A stretch of 59,865 bases of DNA, taken from Verrucomicrobiota bacterium (GTDB taxonomy: Bacteria > Verrucomicrobiota > Kiritimatiellia > RFP12 > UBA1067). A model generated the notes under the pieces. The model saw only the letters and a list, made by a program, of their open reading frames with translations. It ran no database searches and was not told where the DNA came from. This document shows positions 24,907-34,011 of the stretch, piece by piece; position 1 is the stretch's first letter; the number at the start of each line of letters is the position of its first letter. The stretch is taken from assembly GCA_023269675.1 (NCBI GenBank), contig JAHFSX010000039.1, forward strand, positions 1 to 59,865, written 5' to 3'. Both the position numbers and the translations under genes were made by a program.

Positions 24907-25839
24907 ATGAGTGAGATGCGGCCATGTGATCACCCCCTGCTGATTTTTGACGGGGCGTGCGGGACCACCCTGCAGACGATGAACCTGCCGGCAACGGTGT
25001 GGCAGGGCAGGGAGGGATGCAACGAGTTTTTGAACGTGTCGGCGCCCGCGGCGATCGTGGAGGTCCACCGGTCTTTCTTCGAGGCCGGCGCGCACGTCGT
25101 GGAGACCAACACCTTCGGCGCGTCGCGGACCGTGCTGGCCGAGTACGGCCTGGAAGACCGCGTCCGCGAAATCAATGTGGCCGCGGCTGCCCTTGCGCGG
25201 CAGGCGATGGCCGGGCTGCCGGGCCGTTTCGTCGCGGGCTCGGTGGGGCCGACCACTAAGCTGCCGTCGCTGGGGCACATCTCGCGCGACGAGCTCTTCG
25301 CGGCACTGCAGGAACAGATTGAGGCGCTGCTGGAGGGCGGGGTGGATCTGCTGGTCTTCGAGACCTGTCAGGATCTCCTGCAGCTGAAGTGCTGCCTGGT
25401 GGCCGCCGAAGAAACGTTCGCGCGCGTGTCGCGGCGCGTTCCCGTGATGGCGTCCGTCACCCTGGAGCGGACCGGCACCATGCTGGTCGGTACCGACATC
25501 GCCGCCGCCGCCGTGACGCTGGAGCCCTTTGACCTGTTCTCGGTGGGGCTGAACTGCGCGACCGGCCCGACGGACATGGAGTCGCACATCCGCTACCTTT
25601 CGCAGCAATGGCCGGGCCGCATCTCCTGCATGCCGAATCAGGGCCTGCCGGAGGTCGTGGGCGGTCGGACGGTCTACCCGCTTGCGCCAGCGGAGTATGC
25701 GCGCCACATGCGCCACTTTGTCGAGCACTACGGGGTCAGCGTGGTCGGAGGCTGCTGCGGCACAAGCCCGGCGCACATCCGCGCGCTGGTGGCGGCGCTC
25801 CGCGGTGTGACCCCGGCCGCAAGGAGCATTGAAACATGA
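24907..25839 (+). CDS. metH: Methionine synthase, homocysteine-binding module
   Basis: 310 residues corresponding to the N-terminal Hcy-S-methyltransferase barrel of MetH. It binds homocysteine through zinc: Cys217 (GLNCATGP) and Cys283-Cys284 (VGGCCGTSPAHI) match the three zinc ligands of the family. FDGACGTTLQTMNL and ETNTFGASR are also conserved. GGAGGAGGA precedes the ATG. Its stop overlaps the next gene's start (ATGA, 25836-25839). The rest of MetH is therefore a separate but translationally coupled polypeptide, unlike the single chain in E. coli. No cobalamin or SAM riboswitch is recognisable upstream. Confidence 0.95.
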   Translation: MSEMRPCDHPLLIFDGACGTTLQTMNLPATVWQGREGCNEFLNVSAPAAIVEVHRSFFEAGAHVVETNTFGASRTVLAEYGLEDRVREINVAAAALARQAMAGLPGRFVAGSVGPTTKLPSLGHISRDELFAALQEQIEALLEGGVDLLVFETCQDLLQLKCCLVAAEETFARVSRRVPVMASVTLERTGTMLVGTDIAAAAVTLEPFDLFSVGLNCATGPTDMESHIRYLSQQWPGRISCMPNQGLPEVVGGRTVYPLAPAEYARHMRHFVEHYGVSVVGGCCGTSPAHIRALVAALRGVTPAARSIET

Positions 25840-28289
25840 AGCCTGCCCTCGCGAGTCTCTATCAGGCGGTGGACCTCCGGCAGCCGATCCCGCCGCTGCT
25901 GATCGGCGAGCGCACCAACGCGAACGGCTCCAAGCTGTTCCGCGAGCGCCTCCTGGCCGACGATTATCAGGGCTGCCTGCAGATCGGCCTGGTGCAGGAG
26001 GCCGGCGGCGCGCAAGTGCTCGACCTGTGCGCCGCCTATGCCGGCCGCGACGAGCTGCATGACATGACGGAGCTGGTCACGCTGTTTGCGCGCTCCGTGA
26101 AACTGCCGCTGATGATCGACTCCACCACGCCCGAGGTGATCGAGGCGTGCCTGAAGCTCTACCCCGGCCGCTGCATCGTCAACTCGGTCAACCTCGAGGA
26201 TGGCGGGCGCACGCTGCGCCGCGTGTGCGCGCTGCTCAAAAAGTACGGTGCGGCGGTGGTGGCGCTGACGATCAACGAGCGCGGCATGGCCATGCGCGCG
26301 GAGGACAAGGTCGCCACGGCCCGCCGCATCCACGACATCGCGGTCGGCGAGTTCGGGCTGCGTCCGTCGGATCTTCTGTTCGACGCGCTGACTTTCACCG
26401 TGGGCGCGGGCGACGTGACCCTGCGCGACGCCGCCGTGCAGACGCTCGACGCGATCCGCGAGATCAAGGCGGCCCTGCCGGGCGTGGGCACGGTCTTGGG
26501 GGTGAGCAACATCTCGTTCGGACTTTCGCCGGCCTCGCGCAGGGTCCTCAATTCGGTCTTTCTGCACGAAGCGGTCGAGGCGGGGCTGGACGCGGCGATC
26601 ATCGATGCCGCCAAGGTGATCCCGCTGGCCCGGATTCAGGCGGCGGACCGCGTGGTCTGCCTGGATCTGCTGTACGACCGCGGCGAAGGTCAGGCGCAAG
26701 AGCCGCTGATGCGTTTCATCGATCACTTCAAGGCGGCCGCGCCGGCCGGCGCGGCAGACGTCCCGGCGGCGGGCTTCGAGAGCGCGGAGAAGGCGGTCTA
26801 TGCGCAGATCGTGGACGGCAGCAAAGACGGCCTGGAGGACAACCTCACGATGCTCCTGCAGCGGCTGACGCCGCTGGCCGTCATCAACCAGCTGCTCGTT
26901 CCGGCCATGCGGCATGTGGGCGAACTGTTCGGCCGCGGCGAGCTGCTCCTGCCGTTTGTCCTGCAGTCCGCCGAAGTCATGAAGAAGGCCGTGTCGTGGC
27001 TGGAGCCGCTGATGGAGAAGGGCGAGGTCCGTCAGCAGACGCGCGTGCTGCTGGCCACGGTGCAGGGCGATGTCCACGATATCGGCAAGAATCTGGTCGA
27101 CATCATCCTGAGCAACAACGGCTTTAAAGTGATCAACCTGGGTATCAAGGTGCCGGCCGAGACGATCATCGCCGAGGCCCGCGCGCACCAGGTGGACGTG
27201 ATCGGGCTCAGCGGCCTGCTCGTGAAGTCGGCGCTGGTCATGCGGGACAGCCTTGCGCAGTACCGCGCGGCCGGTCTGACGCAGCCGATCCTGCTGGGCG
27301 GCGCCGCGCTGACGCCGCGGTTCGTGGCGGAGTCGTGCGTGCCGGAGTATGGCGCGCCGGTGGTCTATTGCCCGGACGCGTTCGCCGGACTGAAAGCCGT
27401 GCGCGCCCATGAGGAGGGCCGGCTCGTCTCCACGGTCTGGTCGGCGACGGGAACGGCGGCGGCGCTGCGGCCCGGCACGCGCGGCGCGGAGATCGCGCGG
27501 GACAATCCGGTGCCGGCTCCCCCTTTCCTGGGCGCGCGGCTGGTCGAGTCGGTCGATCCGGCGCTGGTGTTGCCCTATGTGAACCTGCAGGCCCTGTTCC
27601 GGGGCCGCTGGGGGTATCGCCGCGCCAAGCTGTCGGCCGCCGAGTACGAGCAGCTTGTCGCGGAGAAGGTGCAGCCGATCTATGACGGACTGGCGCGGCG
27701 CGCGGTCGAGGAGGGGCTGATCCGGCCCAAGGTCGCCTACGGGTACTTCCGCTGCTTCAGCGAGGGCGACGCCCTGCATGTGCGAGACGGGGCCGACACG
27801 CACGTGTTCAGTTTCCCGCGGCAGGCCGAGTCGCCGCACCTGTGCATCGCGGACTACTTCAAATCCGCGGAGGAGGGAGGGGACGTCGCCGGCTTCTTTG
27901 TGGTGTCGATCGGCGAGGCGATCGACCGCGAGGCGCACGCGCTGTATGAGGCGAACCGCTACCACGACTATCTCATGCTGCACGGCTTCGGCGTGGAGGT
28001 CACGGATGCGCTGGCCGAGTACTGGCACGCGGTGATGCGGCGCGAGCTGGGGATCGCGGGGTGTGAGCCGCCGGATCAGGTCGGCTACGTCACGCAGGGC
28101 TATCAGGGTTCGCGGTTCGGCTTCGGCTATCCGGCCTGCCCCGATCTGGAGGCCCACCGCCCGGTCTTCAGCATGCTCCGCCCGGAGCGGATCGGGGTGA
28201 CGCTTTCGGAGACGATGCAGATGGTTCCGGAGCAGACGACCTCGGCGATCATCGCGCACCACCCGCAGGCCAAATACTTCGCGGTGTGA
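25836..28289 (+). CDS. metH: Methionine synthase, folate/cobalamin/activation modules
   Basis: 817 residues. The pterin-binding barrel comes first (about 20-280: LIGERTNANGSKLFRE, IDSTTPEVIEACLKLYPGR). Next is a cobalamin cap helical domain (about 320-400) and the B12-binding Rossmann domain with D412-V-H414-D-I-G417, where His414 is the lower cobalt ligand, and GLSGLLVKS. Last is the AdoMet reactivation domain (YGYFRCFSEGD, QGYQGSRFGFGYPACPD). It transfers methyl from methyltetrahydrofolate to cobalamin and then to homocysteine bound by the upstream protein. Together the two proteins make up a normal MetH. The rubredoxin gene follows 31 bp later. Confidence 0.95.
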   Translation: MKPALASLYQAVDLRQPIPPLLIGERTNANGSKLFRERLLADDYQGCLQIGLVQEAGGAQVLDLCAAYAGRDELHDMTELVTLFARSVKLPLMIDSTTPEVIEACLKLYPGRCIVNSVNLEDGGRTLRRVCALLKKYGAAVVALTINERGMAMRAEDKVATARRIHDIAVGEFGLRPSDLLFDALTFTVGAGDVTLRDAAVQTLDAIREIKAALPGVGTVLGVSNISFGLSPASRRVLNSVFLHEAVEAGLDAAIIDAAKVIPLARIQAADRVVCLDLLYDRGEGQAQEPLMRFIDHFKAAAPAGAADVPAAGFESAEKAVYAQIVDGSKDGLEDNLTMLLQRLTPLAVINQLLVPAMRHVGELFGRGELLLPFVLQSAEVMKKAVSWLEPLMEKGEVRQQTRVLLATVQGDVHDIGKNLVDIILSNNGFKVINLGIKVPAETIIAEARAHQVDVIGLSGLLVKSALVMRDSLAQYRAAGLTQPILLGGAALTPRFVAESCVPEYGAPVVYCPDAFAGLKAVRAHEEGRLVSTVWSATGTAAALRPGTRGAEIARDNPVPAPPFLGARLVESVDPALVLPYVNLQALFRGRWGYRRAKLSAAEYEQLVAEKVQPIYDGLARRAVEEGLIRPKVAYGYFRCFSEGDALHVRDGADTHVFSFPRQAESPHLCIADYFKSAEEGGDVAGFFVVSIGEAIDREAHALYEANRYHDYLMLHGFGVEVTDALAEYWHAVMRRELGIAGCEPPDQVGYVTQGYQGSRFGFGYPACPDLEAHRPVFSMLRPERIGVTLSETMQMVPEQTTSAIIAHHPQAKYFAV

Positions 28290-28320
28290 ACGGTTCCGGC
28301 GTGCCGCCAGGAGGATGTGA

Positions 28321-28479
28321 ATGAAAATGATCTGTGTGAATTGCGGGTACATCTATGATCCGGAGAAGGGCGATCCGCTGAACGGGATCGCGCCGGGCGT
28401 GGCGTTCGAAGCGTTGCCGGACGGGTGGGTGTGCCCCCTCTGTTACGCGGGAAAAGGCGCTTTCGACCCGCTGGATTGA
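28321..28479 (+). CDS. Rubredoxin
   Basis: 52 residues. Iron is held by Cys5 and Cys8 (CVNCGYIYDPEKGDP) and Cys38 and Cys41 (LPDGWVCPLC). The framework GIAPGVAFEALPDGW and the Phe in the C-terminal GKGAF are typical. AGGAGG lies ahead of the ATG. A small electron carrier, here directly behind metH. It could supply electrons for reductive reactivation of cobalamin, or belong to oxidative-stress chemistry in an anaerobe; both are inference from position. Confidence 0.96.
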   Translation: MKMICVNCGYIYDPEKGDPLNGIAPGVAFEALPDGWVCPLCYAGKGAFDPLD

Positions 28480-28509
28480 CGGTCGGGCGCGGCGTGACGC
28501 GCCCGACCG
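28480..28509 (+). terminator. Perfect 12-bp hairpin after rubredoxin
   Basis: Arms 28480-28491 and 28498-28509 are exact complements with loop GCGTGA, starting on the base after the stop codon. There is no U-run, so it may act as a 3'-end stabiliser or Rho-assisted terminator. Confidence 0.55.
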
Positions 28510-28706
28510 TGTGCGGCCCGAGGCGCGGCGCTGGCACGCGCGCTGGTTTCAGGCGCGGGAGGTATTGTAAGCGGAGGAAAACATTGGTAAGATGCAGACC
28601 ATAAAGGCGGCCTTGCAGCACGGCGCGTTTCAGGAGACGTCTTACAACCGAGGCAAGACCGGGGCCGCGGCGCACAGCGCGGCCGGCCCTGTTCAAAAGT
28701 ATCATT

Positions 28707-31103
28707 ATGTCTACCATCAAAATTGACCGCGGGTTCACCCAGAAAATCCAACAGAAGGGGGCGGTGCACACGCCCACCTCGCAGAAGCCTCTTACGCCTC
28801 CGCCGAAGAAGCCGCAAGGCTGGCCGAAGTGGATGGCCTTCGCCGCCGGCGGAGCGGGGCTGGTGGCCGTGATCGTCATCGGCAGCCTTGTTTCCAAAGG
28901 CGCGAAGAAACCCGCCGCCGCAGCCCGGACCGCGCCGCCAGCCGCAGCTGTGCAGCCCGCCCTGCCGGCCGCCGCGAAGGCGCCGGAAGCCCTCGAGCCC
29001 GTCGAGCCGGCCGAGACCCAGGAGCTCTACGCGAAGGCCCCGGCCATAGCGGCCGCGCCGCAGCCCGCCAAGCCCGCCCCCTATCAGCCTCACCCCGTCA
29101 AGCGCGACGTGGCGATAGGCAGCCCTCAGGGCCTGCTGTGCGAGTATTACGAGCACATCAACGGCTCGCAAGTCGGCAACCTGCGTTCCGCCTCTACGTT
29201 CCCGGGGCAACCCAGTAAGACGGTGCAAATCGGCCGGTTTGAGCTGTCGGAAGGGGTCGGCGAGAATTACGGAGTGCGCGTGCGCGGTTACCTGGTGCCG
29301 CCGAAGTCGGGCGCCTACACGTTCGTGGTCAACGTCGATGACGGCGGTGAGCTCTGGCTCAGCACGGACGACCAGCCCGCGAACATCCGGAAGCTGGTTG
29401 CCCTCACGACGGGCACCAGGAAAAAATGGTCGGAGCGTCCAGAGCAGCGGTCGGCCCCGTGTGAATTGGTCGGAGGGAAACGCTACTATCTTGAGGCCCT
29501 CATGAAGCAAAGTTCAGGCGGAGACTATCTGGCCGTCGGGTGGTTGGGGCTGGAGCCCGACAAGATCCTCATCATCGAAGCGCCTTTTCTGATACCTTGG
29601 ACGGACGCGCCGGCCCCGGATCAGGCGGCGCCCCCCGCGGCTTCGGCCGACCGGCGCAAGTCCAGAGAGGCGCGCGAGGCTGCGCTCGCACCCGCGAAGG
29701 CGGCCGTGGCTGAGCAGCAGCGGGGCAACGGTGCGGCCTACCGCTTCGCACAGGCGGCCCAGGCGCTGAAAGACGGCAAATCCGCGTGGCGCGATCCCGA
29801 AGCGCTGGCACTCGTCGAAACGGCGATCTTGCGGTTCGAGCTGCTCGGCCGGCTCAGGGCCTTTGTGCAGACGGAACTCGCGCGTGCGCGGGTTCCGGGC
29901 GTTTGGGTCGCGTTCGGCGGTCAGGCGGATGTGACCGGCGCGAGCGACGAAGGCGTGACTGTTGCGCCCGGCCGCATCGTCGCGTGGTCCAAGGTCCCGC
30001 CGGACCAGATGTTGCGGCTGGCGAACGCGGTTTTAACCAAAGCCACGGTAGACACCAACACGAAGGGCAGCCTGTTCCTGGCCGCCGCCGTTTTCTGCAA
30101 AGAGGCCAACGGCGGCATCGAGCTGGCGCTCAAATACCGTGAGCGCGCCGTCTCCCTCAATTCCACCCTCACCCCTTTGGCCGAACGTGTTTTGGGCGGC
30201 ACGCCCGAAGCGATCCTGGCGCAGCCCCGCATTCAGGCCTCCCGCGCGGAGTTGGGCCGCGTGGCCGCGGCCGTCGCGGGCCTGGCCGAGAAGACGTTCA
30301 AGCTTCAGTCGGACTTCGCTTCGGTCACCGGCCTGGTGGCGGGGCTGAATGTCGAGTACTGGGACAGTGTCGCGGTCAGCTCTTTGGACGACTTGCGCAA
30401 AAAGGGTGTGACCACGAAGACGGCCCCGTCCTCGGTCGAACTGATTCAGGACTTTGAAACGCCTTCGGACCGCGGCGACAAGTACGTTGCCCGCGCGCGA
30501 GGGTATCTGGTTCCGTCCGAGACGGGCGAGTACTGTTTTTATATCGCGGCTGACGATCAGGGTGAGTTCTGGCTGAGCCCGGACGAAAACCCGGACAAAG
30601 CCGTCATCTGTATCAAAGCTGATACCCCTGGCGGCAAGCGGCAGTGGGACAAGGACAAGCGCAAATCGAAGCCGGTGTCGCTCGTGAAGGGTCAGCGCTA
30701 CTATGTCAAGGGACTGATGAGGGAGGGCGAGAAAGGGGACCATTTCGCGGTCGCCTGGAGCCTTGCCGCGGATAACAAGCCCCAGCTCATCACCTCCGCG
30801 AACCTTGCGTGCGCGCCCGCCGGAATGTTGCCGCCCGGCGCGGAGCTGATACGGAAGAAAATCGAGGATGATCTGCAGAGCGTCCAGACTCTGGTCAAGG
30901 AGCTTCTCAAGCTTCGCGAAGCGGAGGAGGCGGAGGCGGACGCCCAGAGGCCCGCGACAACCGCACTCGCCAACGAGCTGCAGAAGCAGGTTGAAGGGTC
31001 TAAGGAGGCGCTCCGCGATGCGGAAAACATTCTGCGGCGGATCGGCGGCGCCGTGCCGCAGCTCAAGGCGGCGCTCCAACCCGAGAGCCCCAAACCCCAG
31101 TGA
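28707..31103 (+). CDS. Double PA14-domain membrane protein
   Basis: 798 residues. N-terminal cytoplasmic segment, one TM at about 43-62 (MAFAAGGAGLVAVIVIGSLV), then an Ala/Pro-rich linker. Two PA14-like beta domains follow, about residues 140-290 (GLLCEYYEHINGS, YGVRVRGYLVPPKSGAYTF, VDDGGELWLS) and about 545-690 (GLNVEYWDS, YVARARGYLVPSETGEYCF, AADDQGEFWLS). A helical segment lies between them and a coiled coil at the end. PA14 domains bind carbohydrate or mediate adhesion. Lacking a strong ribosome-binding site, the start is less certain; a 227-bp spacer precedes it. Probably displayed in the periplasm. Confidence 0.88.
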   Translation: MSTIKIDRGFTQKIQQKGAVHTPTSQKPLTPPPKKPQGWPKWMAFAAGGAGLVAVIVIGSLVSKGAKKPAAAARTAPPAAAVQPALPAAAKAPEALEPVEPAETQELYAKAPAIAAAPQPAKPAPYQPHPVKRDVAIGSPQGLLCEYYEHINGSQVGNLRSASTFPGQPSKTVQIGRFELSEGVGENYGVRVRGYLVPPKSGAYTFVVNVDDGGELWLSTDDQPANIRKLVALTTGTRKKWSERPEQRSAPCELVGGKRYYLEALMKQSSGGDYLAVGWLGLEPDKILIIEAPFLIPWTDAPAPDQAAPPAASADRRKSREAREAALAPAKAAVAEQQRGNGAAYRFAQAAQALKDGKSAWRDPEALALVETAILRFELLGRLRAFVQTELARARVPGVWVAFGGQADVTGASDEGVTVAPGRIVAWSKVPPDQMLRLANAVLTKATVDTNTKGSLFLAAAVFCKEANGGIELALKYRERAVSLNSTLTPLAERVLGGTPEAILAQPRIQASRAELGRVAAAVAGLAEKTFKLQSDFASVTGLVAGLNVEYWDSVAVSSLDDLRKKGVTTKTAPSSVELIQDFETPSDRGDKYVARARGYLVPSETGEYCFYIAADDQGEFWLSPDENPDKAVICIKADTPGGKRQWDKDKRKSKPVSLVKGQRYYVKGLMREGEKGDHFAVAWSLAADNKPQLITSANLACAPAGMLPPGAELIRKKIEDDLQSVQTLVKELLKLREAEEAEADAQRPATTALANELQKQVEGSKEALRDAENILRRIGGAVPQLKAALQPESPKPQ

Positions 31104-31141
31104 GACGGGCAAAGGGGATTGGCCTGCCGTCCGGCATCTGA

Positions 31142-31200
31142 CGCGCCCCCAAGGATGGGCGCGCCACATTCGGAAATGTGCCCTGCGCATACCTGCGCGG
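31142..31200. repeat. AAGGATGGGCG-family palindromic element, copy 2
   Basis: Hairpin CGCGCCC/GGGCGCG (31142-31148, 31157-31163) has loop CCAAGGAT. A CACATT/AATGTG-type stem follows, then a GCGC-stem hairpin with loop ATACCT. More diverged in its last hairpin than the copies at 15159 and 46112. Confidence 0.68.
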
Positions 31201-31247
31201 GGGGCGGGGATGAAGACTCGGCCGTTGTCTGCGCGAAGGGAAAGCGT

Positions 31248-32621
31248 ATGCGCCTGGGATCGCTTTGGGTTTCTGCCGCCGCGTCCGTGGCCCTTGGGGC
31301 GGCCGCGCGCGCCGGTGTCACCGTCACGACGGGGTTCAACGCGCTGGGCGCGAACTTCACCTTCACGTCGGTGCCTGTCCCCGCGGACAACGACGCCGCG
31401 ACCGCCGCGCGCTTTACCCTCGTGGACGGGGTCGGGGATCGGAACGGGGGCGGCCTCGATGTGCTCCACGACGGACGGGTGCCGTCGGGTCAAGATCAGC
31501 CGACGAAGAATTTCTTCTTTCAGGCGGGCACGGCCGGCGGCCGGATGCAGGTCGATCTGGGACGCGTCATTGAGGTGAAGCGGATCGGCAGTTACTCGTG
31601 GCATGCGGGTGACCGCGCGCCGCAGGTGTACACGCTGTATGCGGCGGCCGGCCGGGCGGAGGGCTTTAAGCCGGAACCCATGCGGGGCGTGGACCCGATC
31701 GCCTGCGGTTGGGAGCTGGTCGCGCGCGTGGACACGCGTCCGAAAGGCGGCGGCGGCCAGCATGGCGTCGCCCTCGCGGCCGAGCGCGGTGTGATCGGCG
31801 CTTACCGTTACCTGCTTTTCGACATTTCCCAAACCGAAAGCCGCGACCCGTTCGGCAACACGTTTTACAGCGAGATCGACGTGATCGACGCGAACGGTCC
31901 TGCCGCCACAAGCGGTGTTGTCGCCACCCGCCTGATCCAGACGCGTTTCGAGGCCGAGAACGGGAAATACCGTTTTACGATCGACGCGACTGACGCCCCC
32001 GACTTGGCGGACTGGGCCGAGAAGGAGTTGAAGCCCGTGGTGCAAACGTGGTATCCCAAACTCGTTGCGCTGCTGTCGGGCGACGGTTACCAGGCGCCCG
32101 CCGAGATCGCCCTGCGGTTCCGCAGCGATATGGGCGGAACGCCCGCCTCGGCCGCCGGGGCCGGTGTCAATCTCAACGCCGTCTGGTTCCGCGGCGAACT
32201 TGAGCGCGAGGCGCTCGGCGCGGTGGTGCACGAGATGGTGCACGTGGTGCAGAGCTATGGCCGCGCGGTCCGCGCGAACCCGAACGCCGTCACCGCGCCG
32301 GGGTGGGTGGTCGAAGGGATCGCGGACTATGTCCGCTGGTTTCTCTACGAGCCGCAGACCCATGGCGCGGAGATTTCGAAGCGTAACTTCGACAAGGCCC
32401 GCTATGACGCCAGCTACCGCATCAGCGCCAACTTTTTGGAGTGGGTCGCGCGGCGGTACGACCGGGATCTCGTTCGCAAGCTTAACACGGCCGCGCGCGA
32501 GGGCCGCTATGACGAGGCGCTCTGGCAAACGTGGACCGGCAAGCGGGTGCAGGAGCTCGGCGACGACTGGAGGCAAGAGCAGGCGCGGCGCCTCGGCGGC
32601 GCCAAGCGTAGTGTCCCTTAA
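31248..32621 (+). CDS. Secreted basic-secretory-protein (BSP) family metallopeptidase
   Basis: 457 residues from ATG 31248; upstream in-frame starts would translate the palindromic element. Signal peptide to about residue 22. A discoidin-like N-terminal region follows (about 60-200: MQVDLGRVIEVKRIGSYSWHAGDRAPQVYTLYAA, YRYLLFDISQ). Then comes the BSP domain with the zinc motif HEMVHVVQ and a downstream acidic ligand region PGWVVEGIADYVRW. BSP proteins are putative secreted proteases of plants and bacteria. The stop codon lies inside the terminal repeat of the next element, so the last four codons (SVP and stop) are donated by that repeat. Confidence 0.87.
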   Translation: MRLGSLWVSAAASVALGAAARAGVTVTTGFNALGANFTFTSVPVPADNDAATAARFTLVDGVGDRNGGGLDVLHDGRVPSGQDQPTKNFFFQAGTAGGRMQVDLGRVIEVKRIGSYSWHAGDRAPQVYTLYAAAGRAEGFKPEPMRGVDPIACGWELVARVDTRPKGGGGQHGVALAAERGVIGAYRYLLFDISQTESRDPFGNTFYSEIDVIDANGPAATSGVVATRLIQTRFEAENGKYRFTIDATDAPDLADWAEKELKPVVQTWYPKLVALLSGDGYQAPAEIALRFRSDMGGTPASAAGAGVNLNAVWFRGELEREALGAVVHEMVHVVQSYGRAVRANPNAVTAPGWVVEGIADYVRWFLYEPQTHGAEISKRNFDKARYDASYRISANFLEWVARRYDRDLVRKLNTAAREGRYDEALWQTWTGKRVQELGDDWRQEQARRLGGAKRSVP

Positions 32622-32764
32622 ATGGCGCTACACGGTCTAGGGTTTGTAGTACCGCCTTCAGGCGGAAACCGGTACCGGGATGCTTTGGGATTCCGCCTGA
32701 AGGCGGTACTACGAACGTGTTCAAACCACAAAGTAAAAAACGGTCTCGTTATCTGAGGGACACT
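32610..32764. repeat. Nested palindromic element between convergent genes
   Basis: Outer inverted ends AGTGTCCCTTA (32610-32620) and TGAGGGACACT (32754-32764), 10/11 complementary. Inside lies a 25-bp inverted pair (32642-32666 and 32692-32716, 24/25 complementary) containing GTAGTACCGCC. Each inner arm is itself a hairpin, with loops TTCA and TGAA. The element sits between converging genes and could terminate both. Related inner arms are at 41149-41295. Confidence 0.85.
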
Positions 32765-32775
32765 AAACGGAGCGC

Positions 32776-33639
32776 TTAGCGGCTGCCGGGCTTGGGCTGG
32801 GCGGCCAGCCATTTTTTCGCTGCGGTATGGGGCTCCCATGACGCGATCAGCGACTCCGCGAAACACTCCGACTCTTCCTTGCTGCCGGGCTTGCACGCGT
32901 CGGGCAGTGTTTTGGGCAGTTTGCGGTGCCCGAGCAAGTAGGCTTCGGTGTACCCGTTCTGCTTGCGGGCCACGGCCAGCGCGGCTCCGGCTCCGGGGAC
33001 ATCGCCCGCCAGAAACCGTTCCAACACGCGGCCCCAGGCGAAGACCGTGTTCTTCTCGCACTCGTCATAGGCCCCGAAGAGCCGGGCGGCGCCGTCCAGC
33101 CGCTGAGTCGCCAGATAGGCCGCGAGCAGTTCGTAGCGGAGGCTTTGATTGTCCTCCGGATTCAGTGCCAGCAGCGCCTCCCATTCGATGATGGCCTCAT
33201 CGGTCTTGCCCGCCTCGCGCAACGCGTCGGCCAGCTGCGCCCGCGCCCGCATGTAGGAGCGCGTCTCGATGACGCCCCAGAACTGTCCGGCATGGTCTTT
33301 GAAGCCCTTTTTGCCCAGGCGCCGCTCGCCGAGGGCCACGATCTTCCGCAAGGCCTCGACCTCCTCGTTCACGCTCAGCGTCAGGAACTCCCGCACGCCC
33401 AGCAGGGCCGCGACATTGCCCGGGTCCATCTCCGCCGCCTGGATGAGCAGCTCGCACTCCTCCTCTTCGTTGGGGGCTTCAAGGGAGTCGTAGAACAGCG
33501 CTTCCGACTCCTCCCGTTTGGCAACGGGGGTGTCGCGCTTGAGCTCCAGCGTGGAATCCAGCGCCGCCAGAAACCCCTGGGCGAGTTCGGCGTCTTTTTT
33601 GGCGGCTTCGCTGTCGAAAGGGGGATCCTGCATGATCAT
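32776..33639 (-). CDS. TPR-like repeat protein
   Basis: 287 residues. ATG 33639 follows ACGGAGACGAC, a reasonable ribosome-binding site; the reading frame stays open upstream but that part is low-quality. The acidic N-terminus (NEEEECELLIQAAEMDPGN) is followed by tetratricopeptide-like helical pairs (LGERRLGKKGFKDHAGQFWG, AQLADALREAGKTDEAIIEWEALLALNPEDNQSLRYELLAAYLA, AARLFGAYDECEK). No catalytic motif. TPR domains bind proteins; partner unknown. It is the only minus-strand gene between 20 and 46 kb. Confidence 0.8.
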   Translation of the reverse strand: MIMQDPPFDSEAAKKDAELAQGFLAALDSTLELKRDTPVAKREESEALFYDSLEAPNEEEECELLIQAAEMDPGNVAALLGVREFLTLSVNEEVEALRKIVALGERRLGKKGFKDHAGQFWGVIETRSYMRARAQLADALREAGKTDEAIIEWEALLALNPEDNQSLRYELLAAYLATQRLDGAARLFGAYDECEKNTVFAWGRVLERFLAGDVPGAGAALAVARKQNGYTEAYLLGHRKLPKTLPDACKPGSKEESECFAESLIASWEPHTAAKKWLAAQPKPGSR

Positions 33640-34011
33640 GGTCGTCTCCGTTAGGCGTTGGCCGGATAGTAGCTGGAAGCGGGCAGACAAGTCAATGCCA
33701 CAGAATGGGCGGGAACCCCCGAGGCGCGGCCGGACAGAAGGCTTGAACCCATGAGGAAGTGCAGGTTTGAAGAGCGGACGCGAGCGTCTGGCGAAGCCGG
33801 CTGAAAGCCAAGGAGTCCCGCATCCCTTCACGGCCACCCTGGTGGATCGGGAGCCGGACATTGACGGCGGGGAGCGCACTCTCGGCCGCAGCCTGCCAAA
33901 GGTGATTCGGCACTGATTAGGCATCGATCCGCCTGAGCGATGCGCCCGTGCCCCCTGATTCGCGAGCGATTTGGCTTTCCGGTGAAGGGCCTGTTGTTTA
34001 TTCTACACCGC
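33640..34011. other. Intergenic region, no gene seen
   Basis: 372 bp between divergent genes. A short perfect stem GACGC/GCGTC lies at 33777-33788. I see no heptad array, no known RNA and no credible coding frame; frames that cross it lack start signals and family resemblance. Promoters for both flanking genes presumably lie here. Confidence 0.5.

Noticed and set aside
25728..28352. Long minus-strand frame (about 874 codons) opposite metH
   Set aside because: Arg/His/Gln-rich shadow translation; cobalamin and folate motifs are intact on the plus strand.
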